In this document: in pieces, positions 8,893-17,345 of the stretch
Layout of the letters: each line of letters starts with the position of its first letter
How positions within the stretch are numbered: position 1 is the stretch's first letter
DNA from: Ignavibacteria bacterium
GTDB lineage: Bacteria > Bacteroidota > Ignavibacteria > Tepidaquicellales > Tepidaquicellaceae
Direction of reading: 5' to 3'
DNA: 64,000 nucleotides
Assembly: GCA_019694675.1 (NCBI GenBank)
Contig: JAIBBK010000087.1
Location: forward strand, 1-64,000
Notes under the pieces: model-generated
The model's input: the letters and a program-made list of their open reading frames with translations, nothing else
The model's database searches: none
What the model was told of the DNA's origin: nothing
Translations under genes and position numbers: made by a program

Positions 8893-9426
8893 TCAGTTCG
8901 TAAATGTTCCGCTCACTTTGAATATCCTGTAATTTGACAGACTCTGATCTGATTCGAATCCGTAGCCCTGAATCTCTTCCGCCGGAGTTTTGATCCTGAC
9001 GAATTCATTTGTGCTGACCATCCGTGTGGCGTTGTTCCAGAATAATTTGTCAGTGAAGAGTTTAACGCTGTCTTTACTTATCACCGAAACGCTGTCGTAG
9101 ATCTCAATGTCCTTCGTCTTATCGTTCACTTTTCCGCGGCCGCCTTTGAGTGTCGATACGATCATGCCGTCCCTGTAAAACTCAACTACAGCGCCGCTGT
9201 CAATGAGAGTGAAGCCGCCTTCGGTATAAACAGAGATCTTGCCCGCTTTGAGGACGGCCTTAGTGATGGTGGAGTCTGTAAAAATCACGCTTGAATTCCA
9301 GCTCTCGTGCGACGGCAATTGTGAACCGGACAATTCTGTGCTTGTGGGCTTGAATTTCTCTCCGCAGGAAGAGATGACGAAACATGCGGAAAGTGACGCG
9401 GCGAGAACAGCCATTCTCAGCTGCAT
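8893..9426 (-). CDS. lptC: LptC-like LPS export protein
   Basis: 177 residues. The N-terminus carries a lipobox-like sequence, LSACFVISSCGEK, so the protein is probably a lipoprotein or membrane anchored. The rest shows the LptC/OstA strand pattern (VYTEGGFTLIDSGAVVEFY, IYDSVSVISKDSVKLFTDKLF). In the Lpt machine LptC takes LPS from the LptBFG transporter and hands it to LptA. Its ATG (9426-9424) directly follows the TGA of kdsD (9429-9427) with no spacer, which suggests translational coupling. Assignment rests on fold pattern, size and position between kdsD and the LptA-like gene. Confidence 0.8.
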   Translation of the reverse strand: MQLRMAVLAASLSACFVISSCGEKFKPTSTELSGSQLPSHESWNSSVIFTDSTITKAVLKAGKISVYTEGGFTLIDSGAVVEFYRDGMIVSTLKGGRGKVNDKTKDIEIYDSVSVISKDSVKLFTDKLFWNNATRMVSTNEFVRIKTPAEEIQGYGFESDQSLSNYRIFKVSGTFTN

Positions 9427-10455
9427 TCAGAGTCCCTCTTCAAGAAGCCTGTGCATGTGTATCATGCCGGCCGGGCGGCCTTTGCTGTCGCCTACGATCA
9501 GCTGTGTGATCTTGTTCTCTTCCATGAACTTGAGCGCGGAGAATGCCGACATTTCCGGAGATATCACACGCGGATCAGGCGACATGATGTCCTTTGCTTT
9601 TCTGTCGGCAAGCTTGTTCAGCCCCCTGCCAAGCAATCTCCTTATGTCACCGTCGGTTATGATACCGGCGATCCTGCCTTTGCTTTCCACTATGGTACTG
9701 CCGAGGCGCTTGGAAGAGATCTCGTATATGACCTGCTCAAGCCCGGCATTGATCTTTACCACCGGAAGTTCGTCACCCTTTGCCATGAGGTCATCCACTT
9801 TGAGAAGCAGTCTCTTGCCAAGATTTCCTCCCGGGTGCACGAGGGCAAAGTCATCCGTGGAGAAGCCGCGCAATTCAAGAAGTGCTATTGCAATTGCATC
9901 TCCCAGCACAACCGCAGCTGTTGTGGATGAAGTTGGGGCAAGATTATGCGGACATGCTTCCTCCCTCACTGAAGCGTCGAGCACGATGTCGGAGGTCTTT
10001 GCCAGTTCCGAATTCATATTGCCGACTATCGAAATGATCGTAATGTCAAGAAGCTTCAGTGTGGGGATTATCTGCCTGATCTCTGATGATTCACCGCTCT
10101 TGGAAATTATGAGCGCAACATCTCCCTTTCTGAAAACCCCCAGATCGCCGTGAACACTGTCGGCAGAATGCAGGAATACAGCAAGAGTCCCGGTTGAGTT
10201 GAACGTTGCCACGATCTTCTGCGCAATGATACCCGATTTTCCTATGCCTGTGACCACAACATTTCCTTTGCATTTTCTAATCAGTTCAACGGCCTGCCTG
10301 AACTGCGAAAGAAATTCAGGTTGTGTGAACCTCTTTTCAAGACCGGCCACCGCCTTCTTCTCAACTGAAACTACTCTCCTGCCGACAGCACCTGCATCTT
10401 TCTTTGATCTAACGGAAGACATCGGGATGTAAATAACATTTTTTGATTGCATCAT
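9427..10455 (-). CDS. kdsD: Arabinose-5-phosphate isomerase, KdsD/KpsF type
   Basis: Interconverts ribulose 5-phosphate and arabinose 5-phosphate, the first step toward Kdo of LPS. 342 residues: an N-terminal SIS domain (about 40-190) with GIGKSGIIAQKIVATFNSTG, the SADSVHGDLG substrate loop and ISKSGESSEI; HPGGNLGKRLL at about 210; then two CBS domains, the second ending in the usual MHMHRLLEEGL. The start has two Met codons in tandem and a further Met at residue 12, so the N-terminal 10 residues or so are uncertain. It is first gene of the kdsD-lptC-lptA unit and is divergent from rlmD across 74 bases, which must hold both promoters. Confidence 0.95.
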   Translation of the reverse strand: MMQSKNVIYIPMSSVRSKKDAGAVGRRVVSVEKKAVAGLEKRFTQPEFLSQFRQAVELIRKCKGNVVVTGIGKSGIIAQKIVATFNSTGTLAVFLHSADSVHGDLGVFRKGDVALIISKSGESSEIRQIIPTLKLLDITIISIVGNMNSELAKTSDIVLDASVREEACPHNLAPTSSTTAAVVLGDAIAIALLELRGFSTDDFALVHPGGNLGKRLLLKVDDLMAKGDELPVVKINAGLEQVIYEISSKRLGSTIVESKGRIAGIITDGDIRRLLGRGLNKLADRKAKDIMSPDPRVISPEMSAFSALKFMEENKITQLIVGDSKGRPAGMIHMHRLLEEGL

Positions 10456-10529
10456 AATAATTATAATGGCTTTCTTTTAAAACAACATTATGCAAATCCT
10501 CCACCCGCACTCAAAACATCACCGGCATC

Positions 10530-11939
10530 TTGGAAATAGTTAAAGGTTCAGAGCTTGAGCTGAGGATCGAAGATCTGAGTTCGGAAGGCACAGGAGTTTC
10601 AAGGACCGGAGAAGGATATGTCATATTTTCTTCCGGTACACTTCCGGGCGATCTGGCAACAGTGAAGATACGAAAGAAGAAATCTTCATATGCCGAAGCA
10701 GAGCTTGTCGAACTGATCGAAAGCTCACCGTACAGGGTTGAGGCAAGATGCAGTCATTTCGGCGTGTGCGGCGGATGCAAGATACAGGACCTTGGGTATT
10801 CACGTCAGCTTGAGTACAAGACCGGGGTAGTCAGGAATGCGATTCAGAGAATCGGAGGATTTGACAATGTCTCCGTGCCTGAAGCGCTTGCAAGCCCGGA
10901 GATCTTTCATTACCGCAACAAGATGGAGTTCTCCTTTTCGGATGATGTCTGGAGAGACGATCCTTCCTCTGTTTCCCCGAAGCGCTTTGCTCTCGGCCTT
11001 CATGTTCCGGGCTTTCATTCAAAGATAGTTGACATAGATGAATGTTTTCTGCAGTCGGAGATCTCAAACCGTATACTGGTATTTACACGAAGATTTTTTC
11101 TTGAGCGAGATATCGACTGCTACACCACAAAGACGCATACAGGGCTTCTGAGGTTTTTGATCATACGGCAGTCGAAGAGGACCACGGAGCTTATGGTGAA
11201 TCTCATAACTAACGAGCACCGTACACAGCTTATGAAAGAATACACCGCTGAACTGGTAAGAATGCATCCGGAGATAAATACAGTTGTGAACGGGATCACA
11301 AACAGAAAGGCACAGACCGCATTTGCTGATGAGATACATGTCATGTATGGTCCGGGGAAAATATCAGAGACGCTGACCACAGCAGAAGGCAAACAGCTCT
11401 CGTTTGAGATATCGCCTAATTCGTTCTTTCAGACAAACGTGCTTCAGTGCGAGAATCTTTTCAGGACTGCTGTTGACTTTGCACAACTTACTGCAGATGA
11501 CAGAGTCCTTGATCTTTATTGCGGAACCGGTACGATCTCTTTCTTCCTGGCGGAAAGATCGAAGGCAGTTACCGGAGTGGAACTTGTTGAAGATTCCATC
11601 AAAGACGCGATCAGGAACGCGGCGGGGAACGGGATTTCGAACTGCACTTTCATAGCTTCAGACATCAAAGACTTTCTGGAAGAATCGGCTCAGTCAGGAG
11701 AATTCAATGTTGCTGTTCTTGATCCTCCGCGCTCAGGGCTCCATCCACGGATATGCGAGTTGCTTTCGGAGTCAACATTCCGCAGGATAGTGTATGTCAG
11801 CTGTAATCCTCATACACAGGCAAGGGACCTTCAGCTTATATGTTCAAAGGGCAATTATGCCATAGAGAATGTCAGGCCGGTTGATATGTTTCCGCATACA
11901 CTGCATGTTGAGAATGTAGTCAGTCTGATACATGTGTAG
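10530..11939 (+). CDS. rlmD: 23S rRNA (uracil-5-)-methyltransferase, RlmD/RumA family
   Basis: Transfers a methyl group from SAM to a uracil C5 in 23S rRNA. 469 residues: an N-terminal TRAM domain (about 1-60); an iron-sulfur motif, CSHFGVCGGCKIQ, near 75-87; and the SAM-binding loop VLDLYCGTGTISFFLAE. The DPPRSGLH motif is followed by the catalytic cysteine in VSCNPHTQARDL. The only start that keeps the TRAM domain and fits the upstream gap is a TTG at 10530; an ATG at 10490 is in another frame and stops after 17 codons. The exact target base (U1939 or U747/tRNA U54 in related enzymes) cannot be told from the sequence. Confidence 0.93.
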   Translation: MEIVKGSELELRIEDLSSEGTGVSRTGEGYVIFSSGTLPGDLATVKIRKKKSSYAEAELVELIESSPYRVEARCSHFGVCGGCKIQDLGYSRQLEYKTGVVRNAIQRIGGFDNVSVPEALASPEIFHYRNKMEFSFSDDVWRDDPSSVSPKRFALGLHVPGFHSKIVDIDECFLQSEISNRILVFTRRFFLERDIDCYTTKTHTGLLRFLIIRQSKRTTELMVNLITNEHRTQLMKEYTAELVRMHPEINTVVNGITNRKAQTAFADEIHVMYGPGKISETLTTAEGKQLSFEISPNSFFQTNVLQCENLFRTAVDFAQLTADDRVLDLYCGTGTISFFLAERSKAVTGVELVEDSIKDAIRNAAGNGISNCTFIASDIKDFLEESAQSGEFNVAVLDPPRSGLHPRICELLSESTFRRIVYVSCNPHTQARDLQLICSKGNYAIENVRPVDMFPHTLHVENVVSLIHV

Positions 11940-12046
11940 CTTTTTTAACACAAAAAAATTTGAACGGAAAACATAAACCTTAAGTTACGAATATTGTCAT
12001 ACATTCAGTTACCTTCTCAAAGATGATCCGGGACAAAGAAAAGAGA

Positions 12047-12077
12047 TTGAATGACTTTCATAATGATGCACTATTTG
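12047..12077 (+). promoter_or_regulatory. Possible promoter of porX
   Basis: TTG at 12047-12049 and TATTTG at 12072-12077 with 22 bases between them resemble the TTG / TAnnTTTG promoter of Bacteroidota, though the second box lacks two bases of the consensus. It would give a leader of about 70 bases before the ATG at 12152. The rest of the 212-base gap after rlmD shows no other structure. Confidence 0.3.
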
Positions 12078-12151
12078 TTAAGTTTTAAAAAATCAAAGAC
12101 ACTGCATATCCCATTCTCTACGCTTTACTGAACTAAACCTCGGAAGAGACC

Positions 12152-13744
12152 ATGCAAAACAATCTGACCGATTCGCTTAGCGGATCAAAGAACAACATCC
12201 TTTGGGTTGATGATGAGATAGAATCGCTCAAGTCGAGCATCATGTTCCTCAAGCAGAAAGGTTACAATGTGCAGGAAGCTACAAACGGTGAGGACGGAGT
12301 CAGTCTGATCCGCAAGAATGATTTCGATCTCGTATTCCTTGATGAGATGATGACGGGAATGGGAGGGCTTGAAACGCTTCTGGAGATAAAGGATCTGAAG
12401 CCGAGCCTGCCGGTTGTGATGGTTACAAAGAACGAGACAGAAAGCCTCATGGAGGATGCGATAGGCAAGAAGATCTCTGACTATCTCATCAAACCTGTTA
12501 ATCCTAATCAGCTTCTGCTTGTGATCAAGAAGATGCTTGAATCAAAGCGCATCAAGGGTAGTCAGGTATCGAAGGATTACATACAGGAGTTCAACAATAT
12601 CTCCTACTCTATAATGGAGGGCCCGTCCTGGCAGGAATGGACCGACATTCACGTGAAAATGACCGGTTGGGAACTGGAGCTTGACGAACATCCCGAGCTT
12701 GGACTTAAGCAAACTATCCTCGATCAGAAGAAAGAGTGCAATACGGAATTCTCGAAGTATGTCGAGAAGAATTATCTCAACTGGGTGAACGGCTCGGACA
12801 GCAAGCCGGTCCTTTCAAATGAAGTGATGGACAAGTTTGTGATACCCGAACTGAATACCGACAAGTCTGTCTTCTTCTTCCTGATTGACTGCATGAGGAT
12901 GGATCAGTGGATGGTGATGGAGAAATATCTCTATGAGTATTTCAACATGAAGAAGGACTACCATTTCTCCATTCTCCCGACAGCAACTCCGTACAGCCGG
13001 AATGCCATTTTCTCCGGGCTGTTTCCTTCTGACATCGAGAAGCATTATCCGGAGCTCTGGAAAAAGAATGATGATGATGAGAACAGCAAGAACAACTATG
13101 AGAAGGAGTTCCTCGAAAAACTTCTTGAGAGAAGAAGGATCAAGCTTCGCAACGAAGTGAAGTACACAAAGATCATGGATTCAAACTTCGGAAGGGGCAT
13201 TGAGAACAAGATACTCTCTTACTGCGGAAACCATCTGAATGCGATCGTCATAAACTTTGTGGACATGATCGCGCACTCGAGGAGCGACAACGCTATTCTG
13301 AAGGAGATCGCACCCGATGAATCCGCTTACAGGTCGCTTACAGAGTCGTGGTTTGAGCACTCTTCTTTCTTCGGGATGCTGAGGCAACTCTCAACGAGAA
13401 AGGACGTAAAGATCATCCTCACAACCGACCACGGAAGCATAAGATGCCTGCACGGAGTGAAAGTCCTTGGCGACAAGGAGACATCAACAAACCTGCGCTA
13501 CAAGTGCGGAAGGAACGTGAAGGCCGATGCAAGAAATGCGATATACGTGAGAAACCCGCTTGACTACAAGCTTCCGAAGAGAAACGGAATGGTCAACTAC
13601 ATCATTGCGAAAGAAGATTTCTATTTCGTGTATCCGACTGAATATCACAAATACCTGAATCAGTACAACGATACATTCCAGCACGGCGGGATCTCCATTG
13701 ACGAAATGATACTGCCGGTAGTCACACTGGAATCAAAGTTTTGA
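12152..13744 (+). CDS. porX: PorX: response regulator fused to a PglZ domain
   Basis: Two-component regulator of the type IX secretion system. 530 residues. The receiver domain (about 14-130) has the acidic pair Asp20/Asp21, phospho-acceptor Asp64 in LVFLDEMM, Thr92 and Lys114. The C-terminal PglZ domain, an alkaline-phosphatase-like fold, has Asp246 in FLIDCMRMD, Thr277 in PTATPYSRN, Asp371/His375 in FVDMIAHSR and Asp426/His427 in TTDHGS, the expected zinc and nucleophile positions. PorX relatives have been reported as zinc phosphodiesterases acting on oligonucleotides. No PorY kinase gene adjoins. The stop overlaps the TTG start of tsaE, making porX the head of a tRNA-modification and lipid-precursor gene run. 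Confidence 0.95.
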   Translation: MQNNLTDSLSGSKNNILWVDDEIESLKSSIMFLKQKGYNVQEATNGEDGVSLIRKNDFDLVFLDEMMTGMGGLETLLEIKDLKPSLPVVMVTKNETESLMEDAIGKKISDYLIKPVNPNQLLLVIKKMLESKRIKGSQVSKDYIQEFNNISYSIMEGPSWQEWTDIHVKMTGWELELDEHPELGLKQTILDQKKECNTEFSKYVEKNYLNWVNGSDSKPVLSNEVMDKFVIPELNTDKSVFFFLIDCMRMDQWMVMEKYLYEYFNMKKDYHFSILPTATPYSRNAIFSGLFPSDIEKHYPELWKKNDDDENSKNNYEKEFLEKLLERRRIKLRNEVKYTKIMDSNFGRGIENKILSYCGNHLNAIVINFVDMIAHSRSDNAILKEIAPDESAYRSLTESWFEHSSFFGMLRQLSTRKDVKIILTTDHGSIRCLHGVKVLGDKETSTNLRYKCGRNVKADARNAIYVRNPLDYKLPKRNGMVNYIIAKEDFYFVYPTEYHKYLNQYNDTFQHGGISIDEMILPVVTLESKF

Positions 13745-14196
13745 CAACTGCCGGAGAAATACACTCACGGTCTCCCGAAGAGACACTTCGCGCGGGCAAC
13801 GAGTTTGCCGGCACGCTTTGGCCGGGAGACAGAGTGGCCATATCCGGCCCGCTCGGATCAGGAAAAACACATTTTATAAAAGGAATATGCTCCCGCTTTG
13901 AAGTCCATGATCAGGTCAACAGCCCGTCGTTCATCATTGTGAACGAATACGATGGGAGATTGGAAGGGAAGATTGTAAAGATCAACCACTTTGACCTGTA
14001 CAGGATCAAATCGCCGTCGGAACTTGACGAGATCGGCCTCGAGAGTTATTTCACCGGAGATTCCATTACCATTGCAGAATGGGGTGAGATCGCCGGTGAG
14101 AGATTTCCGGAGACAGTCAGCGTGAAGATGAGCTACGGTGAGCATGAAAGCGAAAGGGTAATTAACATTGAAAGAAAAAAGAATCCTCCTCATTGA
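13741..14196 (+). CDS. tsaE: tRNA t6A synthesis ATPase TsaE
   Basis: ATPase partner of TsaB/TsaD in making threonylcarbamoyl-adenosine at position 37 of ANN-decoding tRNAs. 151 residues; Walker A GPLGSGKTHF at 36-45, the switch sequence NSPSFIIVNEY, the family signature HFDLYRIKSPSELDEIGLE and the IAEWGE motif. The TTG start at 13741 overlaps the porX stop by four bases (TTGA), and the 3' end overlaps tsaB by 29 bases, so translation of the three genes is probably coupled. Confidence 0.94.
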   Translation: MTTAGEIHSRSPEETLRAGNEFAGTLWPGDRVAISGPLGSGKTHFIKGICSRFEVHDQVNSPSFIIVNEYDGRLEGKIVKINHFDLYRIKSPSELDEIGLESYFTGDSITIAEWGEIAGERFPETVSVKMSYGEHESERVINIERKKNPPH

Positions 14197-14797
14197 CACT
14201 TCTTCATCATGTTCAGAATTCGGATATGCCGTAGACGGCAGGATCACCCGCGAATTCAGGGACTGCGACAGAAATTCTGCGGATTCACTTGCCTATCACA
14301 TTGACAAGTTCCTTACAGAGAACGACATTCACCCGTTCAGTTTGTTAGCAGTTAGCCTGTCAAACGGCCCGGGTTCGTTCACGGGGCTGAGGATCGGGCT
14401 TTCGTTTGCAAAGGGATTCTGTTTTGCTTCAGGTTCAAGGCTGGTTCTCATCAACTCGCTGGACATACTTGCTGGCTGTGCGTCTGATCACGAAGGGGAA
14501 TTCATTGCAGCCATAAACTCCAATTCTTCTTCGGGTGAGTACTACTACTCAAGATATGTGAGGACCGGCAGCAGAGTTGAAAGACTGGAACCGCACAGCA
14601 CAGGTTTACTAAGCGAACTTGAGTCTCCGGGAATTCCTGTTGTGACGGAACAATCTCTCGGGCTGGGACAGAGCCTCAAGTCAGAGAAACTCGCCGCACA
14701 GCTGAGGCTCACGGATGAGCGGATCTCCTCCGGCGATTATTCCGATCTTTCCTCTGCCGAACCTTATTACATGAAGGAGTTCTTCGTCAGAAAGTAA
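14168..14797 (+). CDS. tsaB: tRNA t6A synthesis protein TsaB
   Basis: Non-catalytic ASKHA-fold partner of TsaD in t6A formation. 209 residues. The N-terminal strand ILLIDTSSS and the family signature SLSNGPGSFTGLRIGLSFAKGF (about 63-84) are present. The start is a TTG at 14168 inside the end of tsaE; no ATG gives the conserved N-terminus. The last quarter is less conserved but reaches the usual length. Downstream is accD after 46 bases. Confidence 0.92.
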   Translation: MKEKRILLIDTSSSCSEFGYAVDGRITREFRDCDRNSADSLAYHIDKFLTENDIHPFSLLAVSLSNGPGSFTGLRIGLSFAKGFCFASGSRLVLINSLDILAGCASDHEGEFIAAINSNSSSGEYYYSRYVRTGSRVERLEPHSTGLLSELESPGIPVVTEQSLGLGQSLKSEKLAAQLRLTDERISSGDYSDLSSAEPYYMKEFFVRK

Positions 14798-14843
14798 TTT
14801 CATTTCGGCTTCATCTTGAGTATTTTGAGCCACAATAATAATT

Positions 14844-15689
14844 ATGGCCTGGTTCAAAAGATCCAAGGAAAACATCTCCAAAGACACTCAGAAATCCGAC
14901 ATTGCAGACGGTTCGTGGATAAAGTGCAATGAATGCGGGGAAATGATGCACAAGAGACAGTGGGAATCCAATTTCTATTTGTGCATAAAATGCGGCAATC
15001 ACTTCAGGATAGGCAGTGAAGAGTATTTTGAGATCCTGCTTGATGAAGGCACCTTCCGCGAAATGGATAAGAAGATCAGGTCGGTTGATCCTCTGGAGTT
15101 TGAAGACACAAAGCCTTACAGGAAGAGGATCGAAGACACGATCAAGAGCACGGAGCTCTATGACGCCGTAAGAACGGGAACAGGAAAGATGAACGGCATT
15201 CCCGTTGTGATCGCCTGCATGGATTTCGGATTCATCGGCGGAAGCATGGGCAGCGTGGTTGGCGAAAAGATAAGCCGGGCAATTGACAAATCGATCAAGT
15301 CGGGTGATCCACTGATTATAATATCTTCAAGCGGCGGAGCAAGAATGATGGAAGGCGCAATTTCACTGATGCAGCTTGCCAAGACCAGCACAAAGCTTGC
15401 GAAGCTTGCCGAGGAGAAGATTCCGTACATTTCAGTACTGACGAATCCGACCACAGGAGGCTCCACGGCTTCTTTTTCAATGCTGGGGGACTTCAACATA
15501 GCAGAGCCGAATGCGCTCATTGCGTTTGCCGGCCCAAGGGTTGTGAAGCAGGCTACAGGCAAGGACCTGCCTCCGGGCTTCCAAAGGTCTGAGTTCTTGC
15601 TTGAGCACGGATTCATAGATTTCATAGCATCCCGCAAGGAACTGAAATCGAAGATCACCACTCTCCTCAAACTAATCTCCGCTAAATGA
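14844..15689 (+). CDS. accD: Acetyl-CoA carboxylase carboxyltransferase subunit beta
   Basis: With AccA, transfers CO2 from carboxybiotin to acetyl-CoA, the first committed step of fatty acid synthesis. 281 residues. The N-terminal zinc ribbon uses Cys28, Cys31, Cys47 and Cys50. The crotonase-fold core includes MDFGFIGGSMGSVVGEK, the oxyanion glycine run SSSGGARMMEGAISLMQ and TNPTTGGSTASF. Full length for the family. Its TGA overlaps the panC ATG by four bases. accA is not in the window. Confidence 0.97.
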   Translation: MAWFKRSKENISKDTQKSDIADGSWIKCNECGEMMHKRQWESNFYLCIKCGNHFRIGSEEYFEILLDEGTFREMDKKIRSVDPLEFEDTKPYRKRIEDTIKSTELYDAVRTGTGKMNGIPVVIACMDFGFIGGSMGSVVGEKISRAIDKSIKSGDPLIIISSSGGARMMEGAISLMQLAKTSTKLAKLAEEKIPYISVLTNPTTGGSTASFSMLGDFNIAEPNALIAFAGPRVVKQATGKDLPPGFQRSEFLLEHGFIDFIASRKELKSKITTLLKLISAK

Positions 15690-16558
15690 AGGTTGTAAAG
15701 GAAGTTTCTGTAATGCAGGAAATTTCCGATTACCACAGAAGCACCGGGAGGAAGATCGCGTTCGTTCCTACCATGGGCTATCTGCACGAAGGCCATGCCT
15801 CGTTGATGTTCAGTGCGAAGGAAACAGGCGGCATTGTAGTTGCAAGCATCTTCGTGAATCCAACACAGTTCGGCAAGGGAGAGGATTTTGACAAATACCC
15901 GCGCGACTTCAGAAGGGATGCTCACATTTGCGAGAAGGCGGGAGTGGATTACATATTTCATCCCGAGGCTTCGGAGATGTACAGTAACAGGCCGCTGACA
16001 TCCGTCACGGTCAAAGAGATCTCAGACAAGCTCGAAGGAAAGTTCAGGCCCGGGCATTTTACCGGAGTGGCAACCGTAGTTGCAAAACTGATAAACATCG
16101 TAAAGCCCCATACAATGCATATGGGCAGTAAGGATGCTCAGCAAAATGCGGTTCTGAAGAAGATGATATCGGATCTGAACTTTGACACCAAACTTGTGAT
16201 CTGTCAGACGGTGCGGGAAGAAAACGGACTTGCGATGAGTTCTAGAAACACTTACCTCACGGCGGAGCAGAGAGAGAATGCAGGATCGCTTTACCGCATA
16301 CTGAATGAAGGCATGCGGCAGATCACCGAAGAAAAAGCGACTGACGCGGAAGCGGTGAAAGCAAGAGCCGCCGATCTTCTCAAGGAACTTTCACCCGGCA
16401 TTGAACTGCAATACTACGAGATCACGGACAATGAACTGCTTGAGCCGATTCCCGATCCCGGCAGTTTCAAAGGTGAAATTCTGATATCACTTGCCGCAAA
16501 GTGCGGTACCACCCGCCTGATAGACAACATAATATTTGAAAATAATCCGAAAGGCTGA
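15686..16558 (+). CDS. panC: Pantothenate synthetase
   Basis: Joins pantoate and beta-alanine with ATP to give pantothenate, the coenzyme A precursor. 290 residues. Motifs seen: VPTMGYLHEGHASLM (the HxGH ATP site), FVNPTQFGKGEDFDKYPR, KLEGKFRPGHFTGVATVV, GSKDAQQNAVLKKM and AMSSRNTYL. Starts in the accD stop (ATGA overlap), so coupled translation with accD is likely; both feed CoA and fatty acid metabolism. The GlmU-like gene follows after six bases. Confidence 0.97.
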   Translation: MKVVKEVSVMQEISDYHRSTGRKIAFVPTMGYLHEGHASLMFSAKETGGIVVASIFVNPTQFGKGEDFDKYPRDFRRDAHICEKAGVDYIFHPEASEMYSNRPLTSVTVKEISDKLEGKFRPGHFTGVATVVAKLINIVKPHTMHMGSKDAQQNAVLKKMISDLNFDTKLVICQTVREENGLAMSSRNTYLTAEQRENAGSLYRILNEGMRQITEEKATDAEAVKARAADLLKELSPGIELQYYEITDNELLEPIPDPGSFKGEILISLAAKCGTTRLIDNIIFENNPKG

Positions 16559-16564
16559 AGCTGT

Positions 16565-17314
16565 TTGAATCTGACCACACTGATCATGGCCGCAGGCCAG
16601 GGAAAGCGAATGCAGAATCCGGAAAGATCCAAAGTAATGCACGAGATCGGAGGCAAGCCGCTTATCGAATATGTGATACGCCTTGCAATTGACTCCGGAT
16701 CGTCGCTTATCGTTCCTATTGTCGGACATCAGAAACAATCCGTCATAGACTTCATATCAGGCAGGTTTGCGGAGCATTCCGGTAAGATCAAGTTTGCACA
16801 TCAGGATGTACAACTAGGCACGGGGCATGCAGTCATGATGACGGAAGATATTGTGAAGGGAAAGGCAGGGAATGTGATCATACTTTCCGGCGATGTTCCC
16901 CTGCTCAGTCTGGGGACCGTGAACGGCTTCCGGAAATTTCACGAAGAAGGCGGCTATGATGCCAGTCTCATCTCGGCAGTGCTTGACGATCCATCGGGAT
17001 ACGGAAGAGTTCTCAGGGATGCGGACGGAAATTTTTATGACATAAGAGAACACAAGGACTGCAATGAAGAAGAGAAGAAGTGCCGTGAGATCAATTCCGG
17101 AATCTACATCATTGATAATTCACTGCTCTTTGACGGACTAAAGACACTGAGAACGGACAATGCGCAGGGCGAGTATTATCTGACTGATGTGTTCCGCCAC
17201 TTCAGAAACTCCGGAAAAAAGATCGGTGCTTACATTACGGATAGTGTGGCGGAGATAAGCGGCATTAACACCATTGAACAGCTTCAGGCGCTGGAGAAGG
17301 AATATTTCTCCTGA
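16565..17314 (+). CDS. GlmU-like uridylyltransferase domain protein, no acetyltransferase half
   Basis: 249 residues that match only the N-terminal pyrophosphorylase half of GlmU: LIMAAGQGKRM (residues 6-16), SKVMHEIGGKP, QLGTGHAVM, SGDVPLL, SGYGRVL and EINSGIYIID. This domain makes UDP-GlcNAc from GlcNAc-1-phosphate and UTP. The C-terminal left-handed beta-helix, which acetylates glucosamine-1-phosphate in normal GlmU (about 450 residues), is absent, and the gene ends cleanly at a stop 31 bases before glmM. The start is TTG at 16565. Its position beside glmM supports an amino-sugar substrate, but another sugar phosphate is possible. Confidence 0.85.
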   Translation: MNLTTLIMAAGQGKRMQNPERSKVMHEIGGKPLIEYVIRLAIDSGSSLIVPIVGHQKQSVIDFISGRFAEHSGKIKFAHQDVQLGTGHAVMMTEDIVKGKAGNVIILSGDVPLLSLGTVNGFRKFHEEGGYDASLISAVLDDPSGYGRVLRDADGNFYDIREHKDCNEEEKKCREINSGIYIIDNSLLFDGLKTLRTDNAQGEYYLTDVFRHFRNSGKKIGAYITDSVAEISGINTIEQLQALEKEYFS

Positions 17315-17345
17315 CCTGTTCTAAAACAAAATTTCATAACACCAT

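Noticed and set aside
8950..8970. tRNA T-loop-like gattcgaatcc
   Set aside because: Lies inside lptC and no cloverleaf arms flank it.
9239..10153. 304-codon plus-strand ORF
   Set aside because: Runs antisense across the lptC-kdsD junction; low-complexity Ser/Leu composition is that of a shadow frame.
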